A DNA stretch of 64,000 nucleotides, from assembly GCA_026413225.1 (NCBI GenBank), contig CM048557.1, positions 59,386,987-59,450,986 of the forward strand, written 5' to 3'. Position 1 is the first letter of the stretch. Each line of letters starts with the position of its first letter. This document shows positions 1-12,700 of the stretch, one piece after another. The position numbers and the translations under genes were made by a program. The notes beneath the pieces were generated by a model. The model saw only the letters and a list, made by a program, of their open reading frames with translations. It ran no database searches and was not told the origin of the DNA. Origin of the DNA: Otis tarda. Lineage: Eukaryota; Chordata; Aves; Otidiformes; Otididae.

Positions 1-175
1 ATCGAGAAGGGCCCGGAGGTCTCGGGGAAACGGCGGGGCAGGAACCACAACGCCGCCGGCGGGAATAATAACAACAACGGCGGCAGCAAAAGTTTATCCG
101 CCGCCCCCAACGGCAACAGCAGCGGCAACTCTTGGGAGGAGGGGAGCTCGGGGTCCTCTAGCGATGAGGAGCACG
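1..175 (+). CDS. RCOR1: RCOR1 coding exon 1 (5' truncated by window edge)
   Basis: Frame 1 is open from base 1: 58 full codons plus one base. In human RCOR1 the conserved EKGPEVSGKRRGRN block follows the initiator Met within a few residues, so the ATG should be only one to four codons upstream of the window. The first codon here is ATC (Ile) where human has Val. The middle is low complexity, with a run of five Asn flanked by Gly, where the human protein has long Ala-rich runs. The end, NSWEEGSSGSSSDEEH, is the conserved acidic/Ser segment. The exon ends in phase 1 at CACG|GTGAG, a good donor. The exon is very GC- and CpG-rich, as expected for the CpG island of a housekeeping-type promoter that lies upstream. 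Confidence 0.95.
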
Positions 176-679
176 GTGAGAAGCGGGAAGGGAGAAAGGG
201 GGGGGTAACCGGAGTTGGGGGGGGGGGGGAGGAATAGGGGCCGGGCCCACGCGGGTAACGCTTCTCCCTCTGCCTCCCTCAGCTGGCGGCGGAATGAGGG
301 TCGGGCCGCAGTACCAGGCGGTGGTCCCCGATTTCGACCCCGGTAAGTCTTTAATATTTTTTAGGAGGGGCAACTCCACCCCCCCTCCCCCCCATCATCC
401 ATTGCTTTGGACCCCCTCGATGAGCGGGGCTCGGGGAGGGGGCATACGCCCCCTCCCCGGGCCCCGCTCATCGAGGGGGTCCAAAAATAAACCCCTTCCA
501 TTCCAGTCCCAAACACCCAGAGCAAGAACAAGGACCCCCCCCCGCCTCCCTCCACTGATAAAAGAAGTCTCGATGCTTTCCAGAGGGCGCTTTGCAGGCA
601 GGGAGGAACAGGGAAGCTGGCAGGGCTGGAGGAGGCAGGAGATGGCAGTTGAGTGGGTTTTTTTTTTTCTTTCTTTCTT

Positions 680-712
<33 letters not shown>

Positions 713-3700
713 CATACTCCCTCCTGGACTCGTGTGGCTTTGGGCTCCGTGGTAGGGGTGGAACTAGAAAGCATCAAGTTATAAATATAATTTATTTCGG
801 AGATATTTAGAAGCCACTTGGGTCTGTATTTTAATTTTCTCTCCTCCTAAGAAGCTGCTCGCCTCCCCCTCAAAAAAAAAAAAAATGTTTCACATTCCAG
901 CTATTCTGCTGCGGTTCTTTGTAAGCTAATTTAAAGTGGTATGGAAGCAAATTTTGAGCAAACAAAGGAATTGGGGCTGTGCTGAAAGGCAGGTGCTGGA
1001 AGCACGTTAGTACTGATGTATCTCCATGTACAGAAAGACAGGCTGTTGACCTCCTTAGTTTGAAATGTAAGCAATATTTTTTTTTTTTTTTTGTGTATTG
1101 TTCCTTTGTAAGTGGAGGTTGAAGCCAGTGATAACCCTCCTCCTGTCTGGAGATCCCAGCGTTTGGAGTTGTCCCTTTGCCCAGCCCAAACTTAATTGAA
1201 TCCTCCGCACCTCTTGCATTAAAACAAAAAGAATGGTGTGGAAAGACACGATGTCTCCTTATGGAATAACCCTGAGAGTTACTATTGTGTGGAAAAAGGT
1301 TTCTCGTGGATCATCCTCAGACTGTGTGCTAATATGTTGGATGCCTTTTTTTATTGTTAAATTTATATGTTCTTAAGGTCTCGGGGGTGGGGGCGGGGCG
1401 AAGAGGATTTTTTTTTTTTTTTCCTTAAGTTCAATATTACTTGTATTTGTTTACAGAATCATTTTTCCCTACTCCTTTCCCCCTTCATTTTCTTGACAAA
1501 ATAAGATACAAGGTCTTGGCACATGGGAACTCCATTTCTTGGTTGACCAGAAGGAGGAAGGGAGAAAGGGGTGGGGGGGGAAGGAGGAGGAGAAAAAGTG
1601 TGGGGGTAGGGAGAGAGGGAGGGGGAGCTGTTAGTTAGGCAGCAGTTGACACTTTTTCAATCTGTAGGTCAAACCCAACGTTTCTGTAACACAACGCGCA
1701 TCGCTCTGGCTATTAGCCAGGTATCACAACAATACTTGGGCTTTTTGGTCACCCCTGTGAATTACACTCTTTTGTGCAATTCATTTCTCTAACATAATGG
1801 GGGGGGGGGGAAGACTATGCCCCTTCCTCACTACTGTGTGCTCAGTTATACATTGTTCTGGTTTTGACTTAGACGTACGGTGACCTATACAAAGGTTACT
1901 GCTTTCTGTGCTGTGTGGCACGGAAGGGAGGGGGAAGTATGTGATGTGGAGAAGCATATTTTTTTTTTTTTTTTTTTTCCCTCTGAGTAATATATACTCT
2001 AACCCAGCATCAGCAGGAACTCTTGTTTGAGTATGCAGTGTGATATGGCAAACTCTTAAAAGATTCACCCGAAGTAAACGATCAGTCTTCTGATGACCTG
2101 AATGGGCACTGGATTCTTTTTTAGTGGTCTCTCTATTTTTCTTTTTTTTTTTTTTTTTTTTCTTTCTTTTTTTTTTTTTCTTCTCCTTAGAAGTACACTT
2201 TTTAGTTAACAAGTTTGAGGTTAACTTTTGTGTGCTTGTATATTGAAGAGTTGGTTTCCTGGCCTGTGGAAATTACTCAGGAATAATTTTGCAATGCAAC
2301 GTTGTTCCCTGAATTTTGTGATTTCTTGTTGTTCCTGAAGGCTGAATAGCCACGTTGTGTTTATTTGTTACACTTTTTTTTTTTTTTCCCTGTTTAAGAA
2401 AAAAGACCCTAAATAAGCCTAACACACTGCACTAAGACCTTTTGACTGAAACTGATAAATTTCTGAGTGAGTCCCATCTCACTGGTAATTTCAAAGTTAA
2501 ATTGATAGAATAGTGTTATCATAGCGCACAGAAACTGTGTTTCTCATTAGAAACTTTAGGGACTGGTAGACCAAAGGATGCTATAGCTTGAAGGTTGTTT
2601 GGTGTTGTGTTGTAGAGGCTTTCACCTTCAGATTAGCAGTCTGGTAAGCTCTAGCTGAGTCTGAGGGGAAAATGGCACAGACTAGGCCTTGTGTGCTTGG
2701 TTTTTTTTGTTGTTGTTGTTGGTTTTTTTTAACTTAATGTTCAATTATACCTTGAGTTTGGCTGAAGTATTTCTGTAACTGCTGATTCTTACATCAGCAT
2801 TCTTACAGCATGGGTGTTCCTCTGTCCCCATGCATAGGGGCAGGGAAAGCATTTAATTTTGTTTCACTTCTCAGCCACATGCAAACTGTAGCAAAGAGCA
2901 ATGCAGTTAGGAAAGCTTTTCTGAAATCCTTATCCATGAGACTACGGGAGGAAAGAGGTAGAGCAAGGCAGCGGTGGGATGCTGATCCGGGTTTCATGGA
3001 TTAAATAGCCAGAGAAGAGCAAAAAAATACCAAATGGTGTGGCCTGAAAGCAAAGAGAGTGTCTCCTTGATTGCCTAGGTTTAGGGAGGGAAGGAACCTC
3101 AGCACCTTTTGGTTAGGATAGAGAGTGCTTGTCTCTCCCTTGTTTGAGTAGAGTATGAGGAAAGTGGCTAAGGGTTGTGCTTCTTTGTTTTCACTTAATC
3201 CTTAGAACCAGAAAATAAGAAGTTCTCACTCTGGATTGAAATATCTTGGTGCAAGTTTTTAATACTCCTTGTGGCTAAAACTTATTGTGGCAGTGGCCAA
3301 GGAGGGGCCTGATGTGATTCTTTGACTGTAAAAAATGCTCGTGGCTGGAATCCTCTACAGGAGGTGATCCTTGCTTGCAGCTCCTTTAGTAAATCTCTTT
3401 ATGGCGGCAAAGCCTATTCCATGTGCTGGCAGAGCCTATAGGTTCTTTGCCAAAATTAGTGTTGCTATCTTTCTTACCTATCCTAGTCTCCCCTTATTTT
3501 GGGAAAATAGGTTCTCACTGCATTGATCCCATTTCTTTTATTCTCTGAAAAACTTACGCCTCTATTATTATTGGTATATTACTTACACCTCTGTTATTTT
3601 TTGTGTAGTAACAATGATTGTACAGTAAAGGCAAGGCTTTTGCAGAGGCAACGTGTTTATTAAACAAGCTGGTTCAACTAGGGAGAAGAACAGGAAAAAA

Positions 3701-6700
3701 CTTTCTGGGCTGAGCATCCCATGCAGGAGCGCCCTAGAATCAGTAAAACTTGCACTTCAGCTGTATTTTATTGTTTGGCCTTGATTTCACAGATGTAATG
3801 TGAAAAATTGCTATTGTCTTTCCTATTTCTTCTGTTATTAGAGCTCAAACTCAAATATTTGCCAGCTGAAAATTCTGTGCGTTAAAGGCTGGTATTGGTA
3901 GGTCAGCATTTCTTGCGAGTTCTCGCTCTGAGATATTGAAGGTTTTGAAGAGGGAAGATTATTATGGTTCTTTTAATCCATACAAATGAAACCCACATGT
4001 CCTGTTAATGGAAAAACTCAGTGGAAGGAAACATTGCATATCCTAAAGCTAAATAAAACTACTTCGTGCGGGGAGGCACTGATATTGCACTTAACCATTT
4101 TACTTGTTGCTTACTAATTTATGCTGTTGGAGTGTTGAAAATAGGAGGAAGAAAACATTGGTGAGCACATTAACACAGCCAATGAATTTAAGTAAACATT
4201 AAAGTTTCCATAACTTTGAGGAATGTTAAATAACTCTCCGAAGAGAATGGTCTTTCCTGAATTTTGACGTGTATTGAAGGCAGATGAGGTTTTCTTTCTC
4301 CTTTGTAGCACTACAACTTTAGATTCCCTCATTTGTTGTGATGACAGTAAAAATACAAGCCACATCTTGTACATGTGGACATTGATTACGTTGGTCATCT
4401 TTGGAAAGCAGCTTCCCGAGCTATTTACAATGGAAACATGAGCAAAAGCTAGTTTTGCTTGGTAGTGTCTTGTAGACGTCCAAAGTTGGGATGTGTGTCA
4501 CTTGGGAGACTTTGATCGCTTGCCTGCAATGCCGCTCTCCTCCCAGTTTTTGGTTTGTTGTACTGTAACAGTTGAAGTAAAGAAGGAAATACTCTGTAGT
4601 GCTTTCACCTCTAGGTGCAGAAAAGCCTACTGGAAGGTGCTCACTGCCAGAATGTCTCTAACCCATGAGGAGCTAATTGTCTGGTCCGCAGAGCTCTGCT
4701 CTGTGTGCTCCTGCGCAAACACTTGGTATTCCCTGGCCTTCTTTCAAGGCCAAGACTGTTATTTCAGTGTTACCAAAAATGCAGGCCAGGGTGGGGGGGG
4801 GAACCCAAGAACCCTTTTTGATGTAGTCAGAAAACCTGTCAGTGTAGTTGTGTCCAAGAAAGGTAAAAAAACAACCAACCAACGTATTTTTAATATATAT
4901 ATTAATTATATTTTTTATATATATATATATATGCTGTCTCTGAAGTGGAATGTCTGATAGGGAGGTGGTGGTGTAGCTGTGTCCTAGGGGAAGAAGCTGG
5001 TACATCCATCTGTCCAACTCTGGCTACTTAGGACATTATTATACTTTTCACCTTTGAAGGTGAAAGTATAATAATGGGACAGCCCCTGGGTGGCTGATTC
5101 CCCTAGAATAACTGTGTTTCTCTGGTGGTTGTAAAAACCAAGATTTCATCAGGTTGTGTCTTCAGTTGCTTTACAGGGTTCTGGGCAGAAGCACCTGTTG
5201 GCCTACACGACAGGGACTGTAACCCTTTAACAAGAGGTTGTTCAAAGCCCCCTTATGCGCTTGGCAAGTCCAACTCTTAGCCACCTTGTTCTGTTTCTGT
5301 GTTTGCAAATAGCCCTGCTCCTAACAGTCCTAATAGTTTGCAAATAGTCTGAGTACCCAGTGACTATAAGAGAAAATAGTGTTTAGATGGGTGGGGAAAA
5401 AGGTGTACTCTTCAGGTGAGGCTTTGCTATCCCCAGCTAAGCAAGTGGAAAAGTTAAAACCAAGCTCCTGAAACTGGAAATACTGGTATCCTGGAAAGCT
5501 ATCTCGTCTCCTCAAATGGCTTTGCCTTAAATGCAGCAGGCAGGAACTCCCTTAGTACAACAGTGTCTGTGGAAAAGAAGGGAGAGTTATGAGGATGTTT
5601 GATCTAATCGGAAATACCAAACCATAATTTACTAATGCCCGATGTGTTTGGGCTGACAGAGGCTGCCTCGTATTTCGATAAACCAGGTGTGCCTCGGTCG
5701 TTTCACTGCTGTCTGAGGAGATGTGTGTTGTCCCCAACAAGTGTGTGTTTTCCTAATTAGGTGGTGGAAAATTCAGGTGGTGTGGGTTTTCTGTTAATCT
5801 TTCTGGTGGGAGAAGAGGAACTTCTCCCCCTAGTTGTAGTCTGCTCAGCCTCTTACTCCCTCATGGGGTGTATTTGTCTTACTCTCCTTCTTCCACGAGT
5901 CACAGCCTTTCTGTATGTGTTGTATTGCAGAGCAGATGTGAAGTCCCTCAGCAGTCGCTTCACCAAAAGCTGTTGCTGAAACCTTATTTTTTCAGCTGTC
6001 TCGAGGCCATATGCATTTAGGTACAAGTGAAGGGGGGTTCTCAAGGCCAGGCTGGTCCCCAGCAGCCCTGGGGAAAGGGGAGATGACTCCCGCTGCCTCC
6101 GTACTGTGCTGGCAACTCTGCTGGTGTGTGGGTGAGTCTCAGTCTTGTCTTATTCCGTCACTGGTACGTACTGCTGGTCCAGTCACTGTGGCAGGAGAAG
6201 GTGCAGTCCCACTACACCTACATTAGGAGAATGAGGCTGACTTATAGATGCTGACACATCAGCTTATCCTGTTTTTTAAATCCACCCTGGAGAAAAAGGA
6301 GACGAGTAGTGCTGAAGTTAGAGACGTTATTATCCGTATCTCTGGCACCTCAGCAGGAGCACAGCTGTTGATCTGGTGCCATACCTTTCTTACCTCTGGG
6401 CTGCTCGCCTGAGGGAGATGATTTTTAAGCCTGCATGGCTCAGGAGTTAGCTTTCACCCAGTCTGTTCACTTGCCCTGTGAAGAGGTGCAGAGACTGCTG
6501 GTGGTGAGCAGAGCTCCAGCTCCACCTTGTTCCAAGGCATGGCTTCGGAGATTTCTTGTTATTCAAATAGTACTGAGAACATCCTTCTCAAACCTGAAAG
6601 CTGTAGTAAACAAACAAGTCTTGGTGCAGCCAAAGCCTGTGGCTTCCTTCCCTGCCTGGCACATGCAGTGTTTGTATGTGGAGGTAATAGCTGTCTCATG

Positions 6701-9700
6701 TACTGACAAATGTATTAATGGCTGGAGTGGAATTAATACTAGGTAGAGTGAATGCTTTGTTCTTCAGAGCTGGTTCCTGCTGCTTAATGAGTTGCTCTTA
6801 AAACTCTTGTTTTCAGCCCTAGTTAGGCCTGTGACTTGGCCAAGTGAAGGCTTAGAGCTCCCTGTGATTAGTCATTATAATTAGCTCGGAAATCTTTGCC
6901 TCTGTGATCAAGGTGCACTGTATAATGCGGCTTATAGTGGGCTCTAGTCCTGTCACATACCTTTGGAGTAGTATAAATGACACTGCTTTGTTGGACATTG
7001 TATGTATTTTTTTTTAACTGTGTTGTAACTTTAATACACATTTTTTTAATATGCGCCAGGCAGGTAAATCTGAAGTAACTGGCTCCTCAGAAACTTGTGG
7101 TTAGTGCTAGTCCCTGCTTCCCTCAGATATAACAATTTCTGGTTGTGGCCAAGGCTTGCCTTACGCATTCCAAGTGTAAGTTAAGATTGAGACGTGGTGA
7201 CTAGTGGCTGATTGAGTCAAGAGACCAAAAAAGAAAACTTTGGGGTATTTAGAAAGAGCATGCTCCCTTCCTAGGAAGTCTGTTTCTCTTTCTGCACTGT
7301 GTGACCTTGTCTTTTGAGGCTTTGACTTGACGGCATAACAAGATGAGCAATCCCATGTTCTTAAGTGTTTAAATTTGAAAGAACAGTTTGATATTCAGTT
7401 CTTGAAAATAAAAAGTTGATTTGTAAACTAAACTTGGTCTTAGAAAATGCTTTTGTAAGGAGTGTTAGATTAGGTGTCTCTAAACTTTACAAGCTTTTAA
7501 TTTATAGTCCCATATGAAAATTTTGACTGCTTTGTGCTTTTCGAAAGTGCAAGAGGATGTGCTCAGCCTTAGTAAAGGCAGTGAAAGTTTCTCCAGCATA
7601 TTCTAGAATTGGGCTGCTTTTGTGCTCCTCTTGCTGTTTGTTTTGAAATGCAACAAATTATGATGTGACTGCTTTTAAGTATTGTAAGTCAAACTCAATA
7701 AACTTGCTCCAGTTCTCATGTAAGGTTTTGAGACTAAACAAGTGAGTTTAGTCCAAATATCTTACCTGTCCAAATATCTTCAAAAATTCAGCTCTATGCA
7801 GCAGCTTACTCTTTGAACCTCATAAAGGAAGTATTGGTAAGTGTTGCCTCTCTAGGGGGAGGAGGCTGCAGCAGTGTGATAAAATTTCAAAAATCCCCTC
7901 TTGGGAGGAAATTCTAGTCTATGCTTCCCCCTTCAGCCCTGTCCTTCTATCATGCAGGTACCTCTGGGGAACATCGGCAGGGTCTCGTTTGTGCTCCATG
8001 TGTGTGTAACTAGGTATATCTCTAGAAAAATATTCCCCTGCCCCATTAGGGGCAGGAGACTAAAGTTCTGAGGTTTTGTCCTTAAAGTTATTTCATCTTC
8101 CTTGCCACCTCCCTTATCTCTATGCTGTTTACCTGGATGGATTTCACAAATAATCATCTCAGAGAGCCTACAGCTTCTTTTTGTAGTGTGGTTGTCTAAT
8201 TAGAGGAGTCTAACCACACAGCTGTCTATCGCAGCTCTTCAGTTCTGTCTGTAGGTATCTGTGATAGCCCATCATGAGAGCATGTGCACGGACTTCTAGA
8301 TGATTAGGTGTCTTATCAGGTTGGGGTTTCATTTGTGTAGAGACTTTGATTTGAAAGTTGGGTATTAAAAATAATTGTTAGTCTACATGGCCTTGAATCG
8401 GTGTCCTTCTAGACTTTGTAACTGTCATATGAAAGCACAACATAACCGATGTGTAATCATAGTTGTGGCTTCTGGGTTCAGAAATCCCAAAGGAATATGT
8501 ATAAACAAGGCTTTCACACAGGGGCACTGTGCCTGCCCTCCCCTCTTAATTGTTCCCTGGTGAGAGTCCCTGGAGAGGGCACAGGAAAATTCTAGTTCCG
8601 CAGTGGGACTGAGGATGGATAAAGGCTGAAAAAAAAACCTCTCCTGAGTAGGAAATGGCCTCCCCTCCTGAGGAACTGGAGCGGCAGAACTGGGAAAGTC
8701 TGGTTTACATAACAGGATTGCTTTTGAAGCAACTCTTTACTTGCAGCTTGCATAGAAACGTAGGGGTTTTTTTCTCTTCCCTATGACTTTCCACCTTCTT
8801 TGGGGGTCTAAACTCGTCCCTCTGTCATCAATAACATCGGTTTATGTCCTGGTCACCTGTGAATGGGGATGGGGGAGGATTTTTCACCTACTCCCCACTT
8901 TGCATTGAGAGCTAGCTGCCCCACAGAGCGGGCGCCGAAGGCTGGCGTTTTGTACGGTTCTGCATTTAGGTTGCCAACAGCTGGGTGAGAAGCTAAAAGT
9001 GCCGCATCTGTAATGCAAGCTTTTTTGTGCAAATGATCTGTAGATACCAGTGTGCACATCTATTCCCCTGGCTGGCATCTCTCCATCCCTAGGAGGGGGC
9101 TGCTGTGGTGCTTTCGGGGTGGGTAACGGGCTATAAAGGCAGACAGGCATGCCAGGTGTAGCCTTCGTACTTTCTCGGTATTGTTTTCTGTCTGGGAATC
9201 TTAAAGATGTCCCTCCTGGGACCCTTGCGCTGATTTGTGCAGCTGCCACTGCACTGTTCATGACAGTAGCCATGGGAACACAAGTAGGATGATACAAGTT
9301 TAAAACTCCAACTTGTTGCTAGGCAGACCCAGCTCAATGTGTGGATTAAGTAGTCTTAACAACAACAAAAAACTATTCTGATATCCCACCTCTTTCATGG
9401 GGGAAGACAGCTCAGCTCACCCCAAATTCTGAGTCTTTGTCTTTAGACTGGCAGAATGAAACCAGCCCCAAAAGGGTACCCTGACACCAGCCAGCTTTGG
9501 GGGAAACCCCTCCTGTACCTCAGAATAATGAGGACGTGGTGGCTGGGTGAGCGGGAGTTTCAGCAGGTAGGTTTTGACATGACCTTTTCTTAAAAACAAA
9601 GTGCTGTGAAGTACAGCGATGTGCCATCCAATGCAAAACCATTGCGCTGTTGGTATAGTCTAAAAGTTGTAGCCTGCATTAAAATAGATCCTGCTAAAAG

Positions 9701-12700
9701 TGACATACACTCAAACAAAGGTCACTGGCTTAAAATATCGCAAGATCACTTCTAAACTCTGGCTGTAAAAACTTAAAATTATGACTAAGGCAAGGTAAAC
9801 ACCGTCAAAACTTACAATGTTTTTGCCCGCTGTTAGCGTAGACGCTGGTGTGTGCTGGGCGAGTTGGGCTTTTGCCCTTTTAACTTGGGCAATCTCTTGT
9901 TGGTGGGTGGTTTTGTCCCAGGCTCGTGTTTTGGCACTTCTTGTTCAAGAAAAAAGGGCAGCCCGTTCCCTCATGTTATTTTTGTTGTCGATGCCTGACA
10001 AAGGATCTGTGGCAGATTTTAGGGGCCTGAAGGAAACTGGAGACCCAAAGTGTAAGGGAGAGAGAGGCCTGGTGTGCTTCTTGAAGGCTGAGCTCCAGCG
10101 TGCCTTTGTCTCTGCAGTTGTTGGTTTCTTCTGTCACAGCAGTAGTTGGTTGTGCTCTGGCCACTAGTTTAAAGGGATCTTTTTTGTTTTATAAACATTT
10201 GCTGTGCAGTAGCTGTCATTCCTGTTGGAATAAGGCCATTTATAGAGATGCTCCCAATTACCACCTGCTCTTTTTCTTTCTTAGCAAAGTACACTCTTAC
10301 CTAATTTAACCTCCCACAGCAACTGCTTTGAAGTAATTTTCTGTCTGCACCTTGTCCCGCTGCTATCCCTTTCCCTTCCGACCACCCTAACAAACTGCAG
10401 TTGTCTTTGCTTGTCCTGCCAGAAATTACCTACTTCTGGGGGTGAAACTGCTTGCTTGGTTTGCCCCAGATGCTTTTGTACTCAACTCTTACAAGAACAC
10501 ATTGCTTTCCCTTAATATGCCTCAGCCCTTTTTTTTTTTTTTTTTTAATCTCCTAAGTTGCTGTTTGTGATTCTCCCACTTTCATTATGATCTGTCTACA
10601 GCTTCTAGCTCCTATCTGTCCACCCTCTTACTAACCCAGTCCTGCCTGGGTTTCTGTGCTCTTCTCCCAGCTCCTGAGCCCTCTCACATGGCATTTGGTC
10701 CCTCTGGGAGAGATGCCTTCTATGTGCCTGAGCTACATTGTAGTTGTTCTCCCAAGTTCCCTCTGAGGCTGGAAAAAAGTCGTTGTGATTTTTACTTTGT
10801 TATCATTTTGGTCTAAAAGAGGGGAAAATGTAGCAGAACTCTGCCCCTTAAGCTATTTTACAACTTGCATACCTCTCTGGGTATGGTGTCTGCCTGCTTT
10901 TCAAGCATTTAAATAGCAGTGATGCTTTTGCCTTTTCAGGCTCCTTTCTCAATGTTGGTTTTTTTTTTTTTTGCATTGCTGAAGAATTTCTGCCTCAGCT
11001 TCTCCTGTGGAAGCCTCAAGGTATTGCTTTCCTCCCACTTTAGCCTGGTAGAGCATCTGTCTCTCTGGCTGGTAGTGTCACTCTTCTCCTGAACTGCTGC
11101 TGCTGTGAGCAAACACGTGTGTGAGAAAGCTGGTCTCTCCTGCAGCCAGGGCTGCCCTGGGGACAGGCTGAGGGCTTGGTCAGAGCCTCCAGCCCACCCC
11201 TGCCTGCTGGGCACTGAGGCTGAGTTGCGATGAGTAGCTCTGAAGCCTATCCTACAAGTTTGGAGAGGAGGGAGGGGAGGTGGTCTCTCCTGTTTTATGA
11301 ATGAAGCAAACCTCAGGGTTGCTGGCTGACTCAAACCTGCAAGCAGCGCGTTGTGATGCAGTGAGGACTGGCAAGTGCTCTGAAGTGCTTTTCCTCTTCC
11401 CTTTTTGCTGTAGACTCAGCCTCAGGCTCATTGCTGGGTGGTGCAGAGGGGAGCTGGGAGGGTACAGCTGGATCTCATCTGAAGTTCTCATCACCTCTCT
11501 TCTCCTCTTAAGTTTTAAACAAGCATTGAATAACTTGAAGGAGAGGCTTGCTGGTGGGAACTTGGTGGCAGAGGGAAGATTTTTTTTTTCAGAGCTGTCC
11601 TCTGGCTTTCAGCCCAAAATTTGAGTTGCTTTTTGAGGCAAATTGTTTCCTCCTGTGTGTACTGGCTCTGAGAAGTGGGTCTACTCTCTGGGAAGCTGCT
11701 GCATTGTGCTCTAGCCCCTTCTGTGTTTTTGGTGGGTTTTCAGGCCTCTTTGATTCTTAAGATGGTTGTCCTCTCAGGTTTGCTTGGGAGTGTGAGTGCA
11801 TGGGATCAGTTTATTTTCTCAGGCGGCTTCAGGTGAAACAGCAAGCTGTCCTCCATGTGCAGGTCAGATGCTGTCCTTGTGGTGCAAACAGGGCAGGCAC
11901 AAATCCAGCCATCTCACCAACAATCTGAAAATTGGCAAGAGTGTAGGGGTATATCTGTGCATTTGGGTGAAAAATGACTTTTTCTATTGGACCAAAAGTG
12001 AAGCAAAAGTGGTTGGAGTTGGGAGGTTTTGCAGTTTGCTGTGGTGCAGCTAGTGACTGAGGAACATCCAGGTCCAGGAGCAAAGGTGGGCAGCACTCGT
12101 TTTGCCTGACAATCTGAGACTGGCTGCTACTGGTTTGAAAGGATGGATGTATATTGAGGACCTTTATAAATGTTTAAGCTGTTTAAAGCATGTGTGCAAG
12201 TAGTTATATTAGGCAAATTGATGCACTTTATTGTACCCATCTTGCTGAAGTTATTTTGGCGGATGGGGGAATGAATAAAGATAAAACTTCTTAAACCCCT
12301 AATAAGAATATTTTTAGAGGTAATAAAATAAATAAATTAGGTGTCAGGGGAATTAGGCTTGGAAGCAGCCCTTATTGCTCTGAAACTTGCTGAGAAGGGA
12401 ACTGTTCTGTCTTCTTACCTGAGCCGTTGCAAAGAGGCTCTGGGAGCAGACACTGGTCTCCTCTTGAAACCAAGTGTCTCCAGCTCAGTTCGGTGGAATG
12501 CTGCCCTGGCTGGTTATCACTTGCTCTGCAGCGGCTGCTGCGTTGCCCAGAGCAATACCTCTCCAGCAGCCGTGTGTCCTTTTGTTTCAGCTCAAGAGAA
12601 GGAAACTACTGGGTATGGTAGCATTGCTTGCAAAATAATTTCAATGTCTGCTGGGGGAAGGGGTAGGAGGCGATGTGATGGGGTCTCTGAAAGAGGTGGG

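Noticed and set aside
395-715. ORFs with Lys-rich or Phe-rich runs and a repeated TPSMSGARGG-like segment on both strands
   Set aside because: They are produced by the poly-T tract and by the two arms of the 406-485 inverted repeat, not by a protein-coding gene.
1781-2212. Minus-strand 143-codon ORF rich in Lys
   Set aside because: The Lys runs come from translating the reverse complement of the T tracts. No domain is seen.
8185-8219. GTGTGGTTGTCTA / TCTAACCACAC inverted pair
   Set aside because: Arms match imperfectly and the loop is asymmetric; not distinguishable from chance.
9817-10167. Plus-strand 116-codon ORF
   Set aside because: Hydrophobic but without a family match or flanking splice signals, and it overlaps minus-strand ORFs. 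It looks like a chance intronic ORF.
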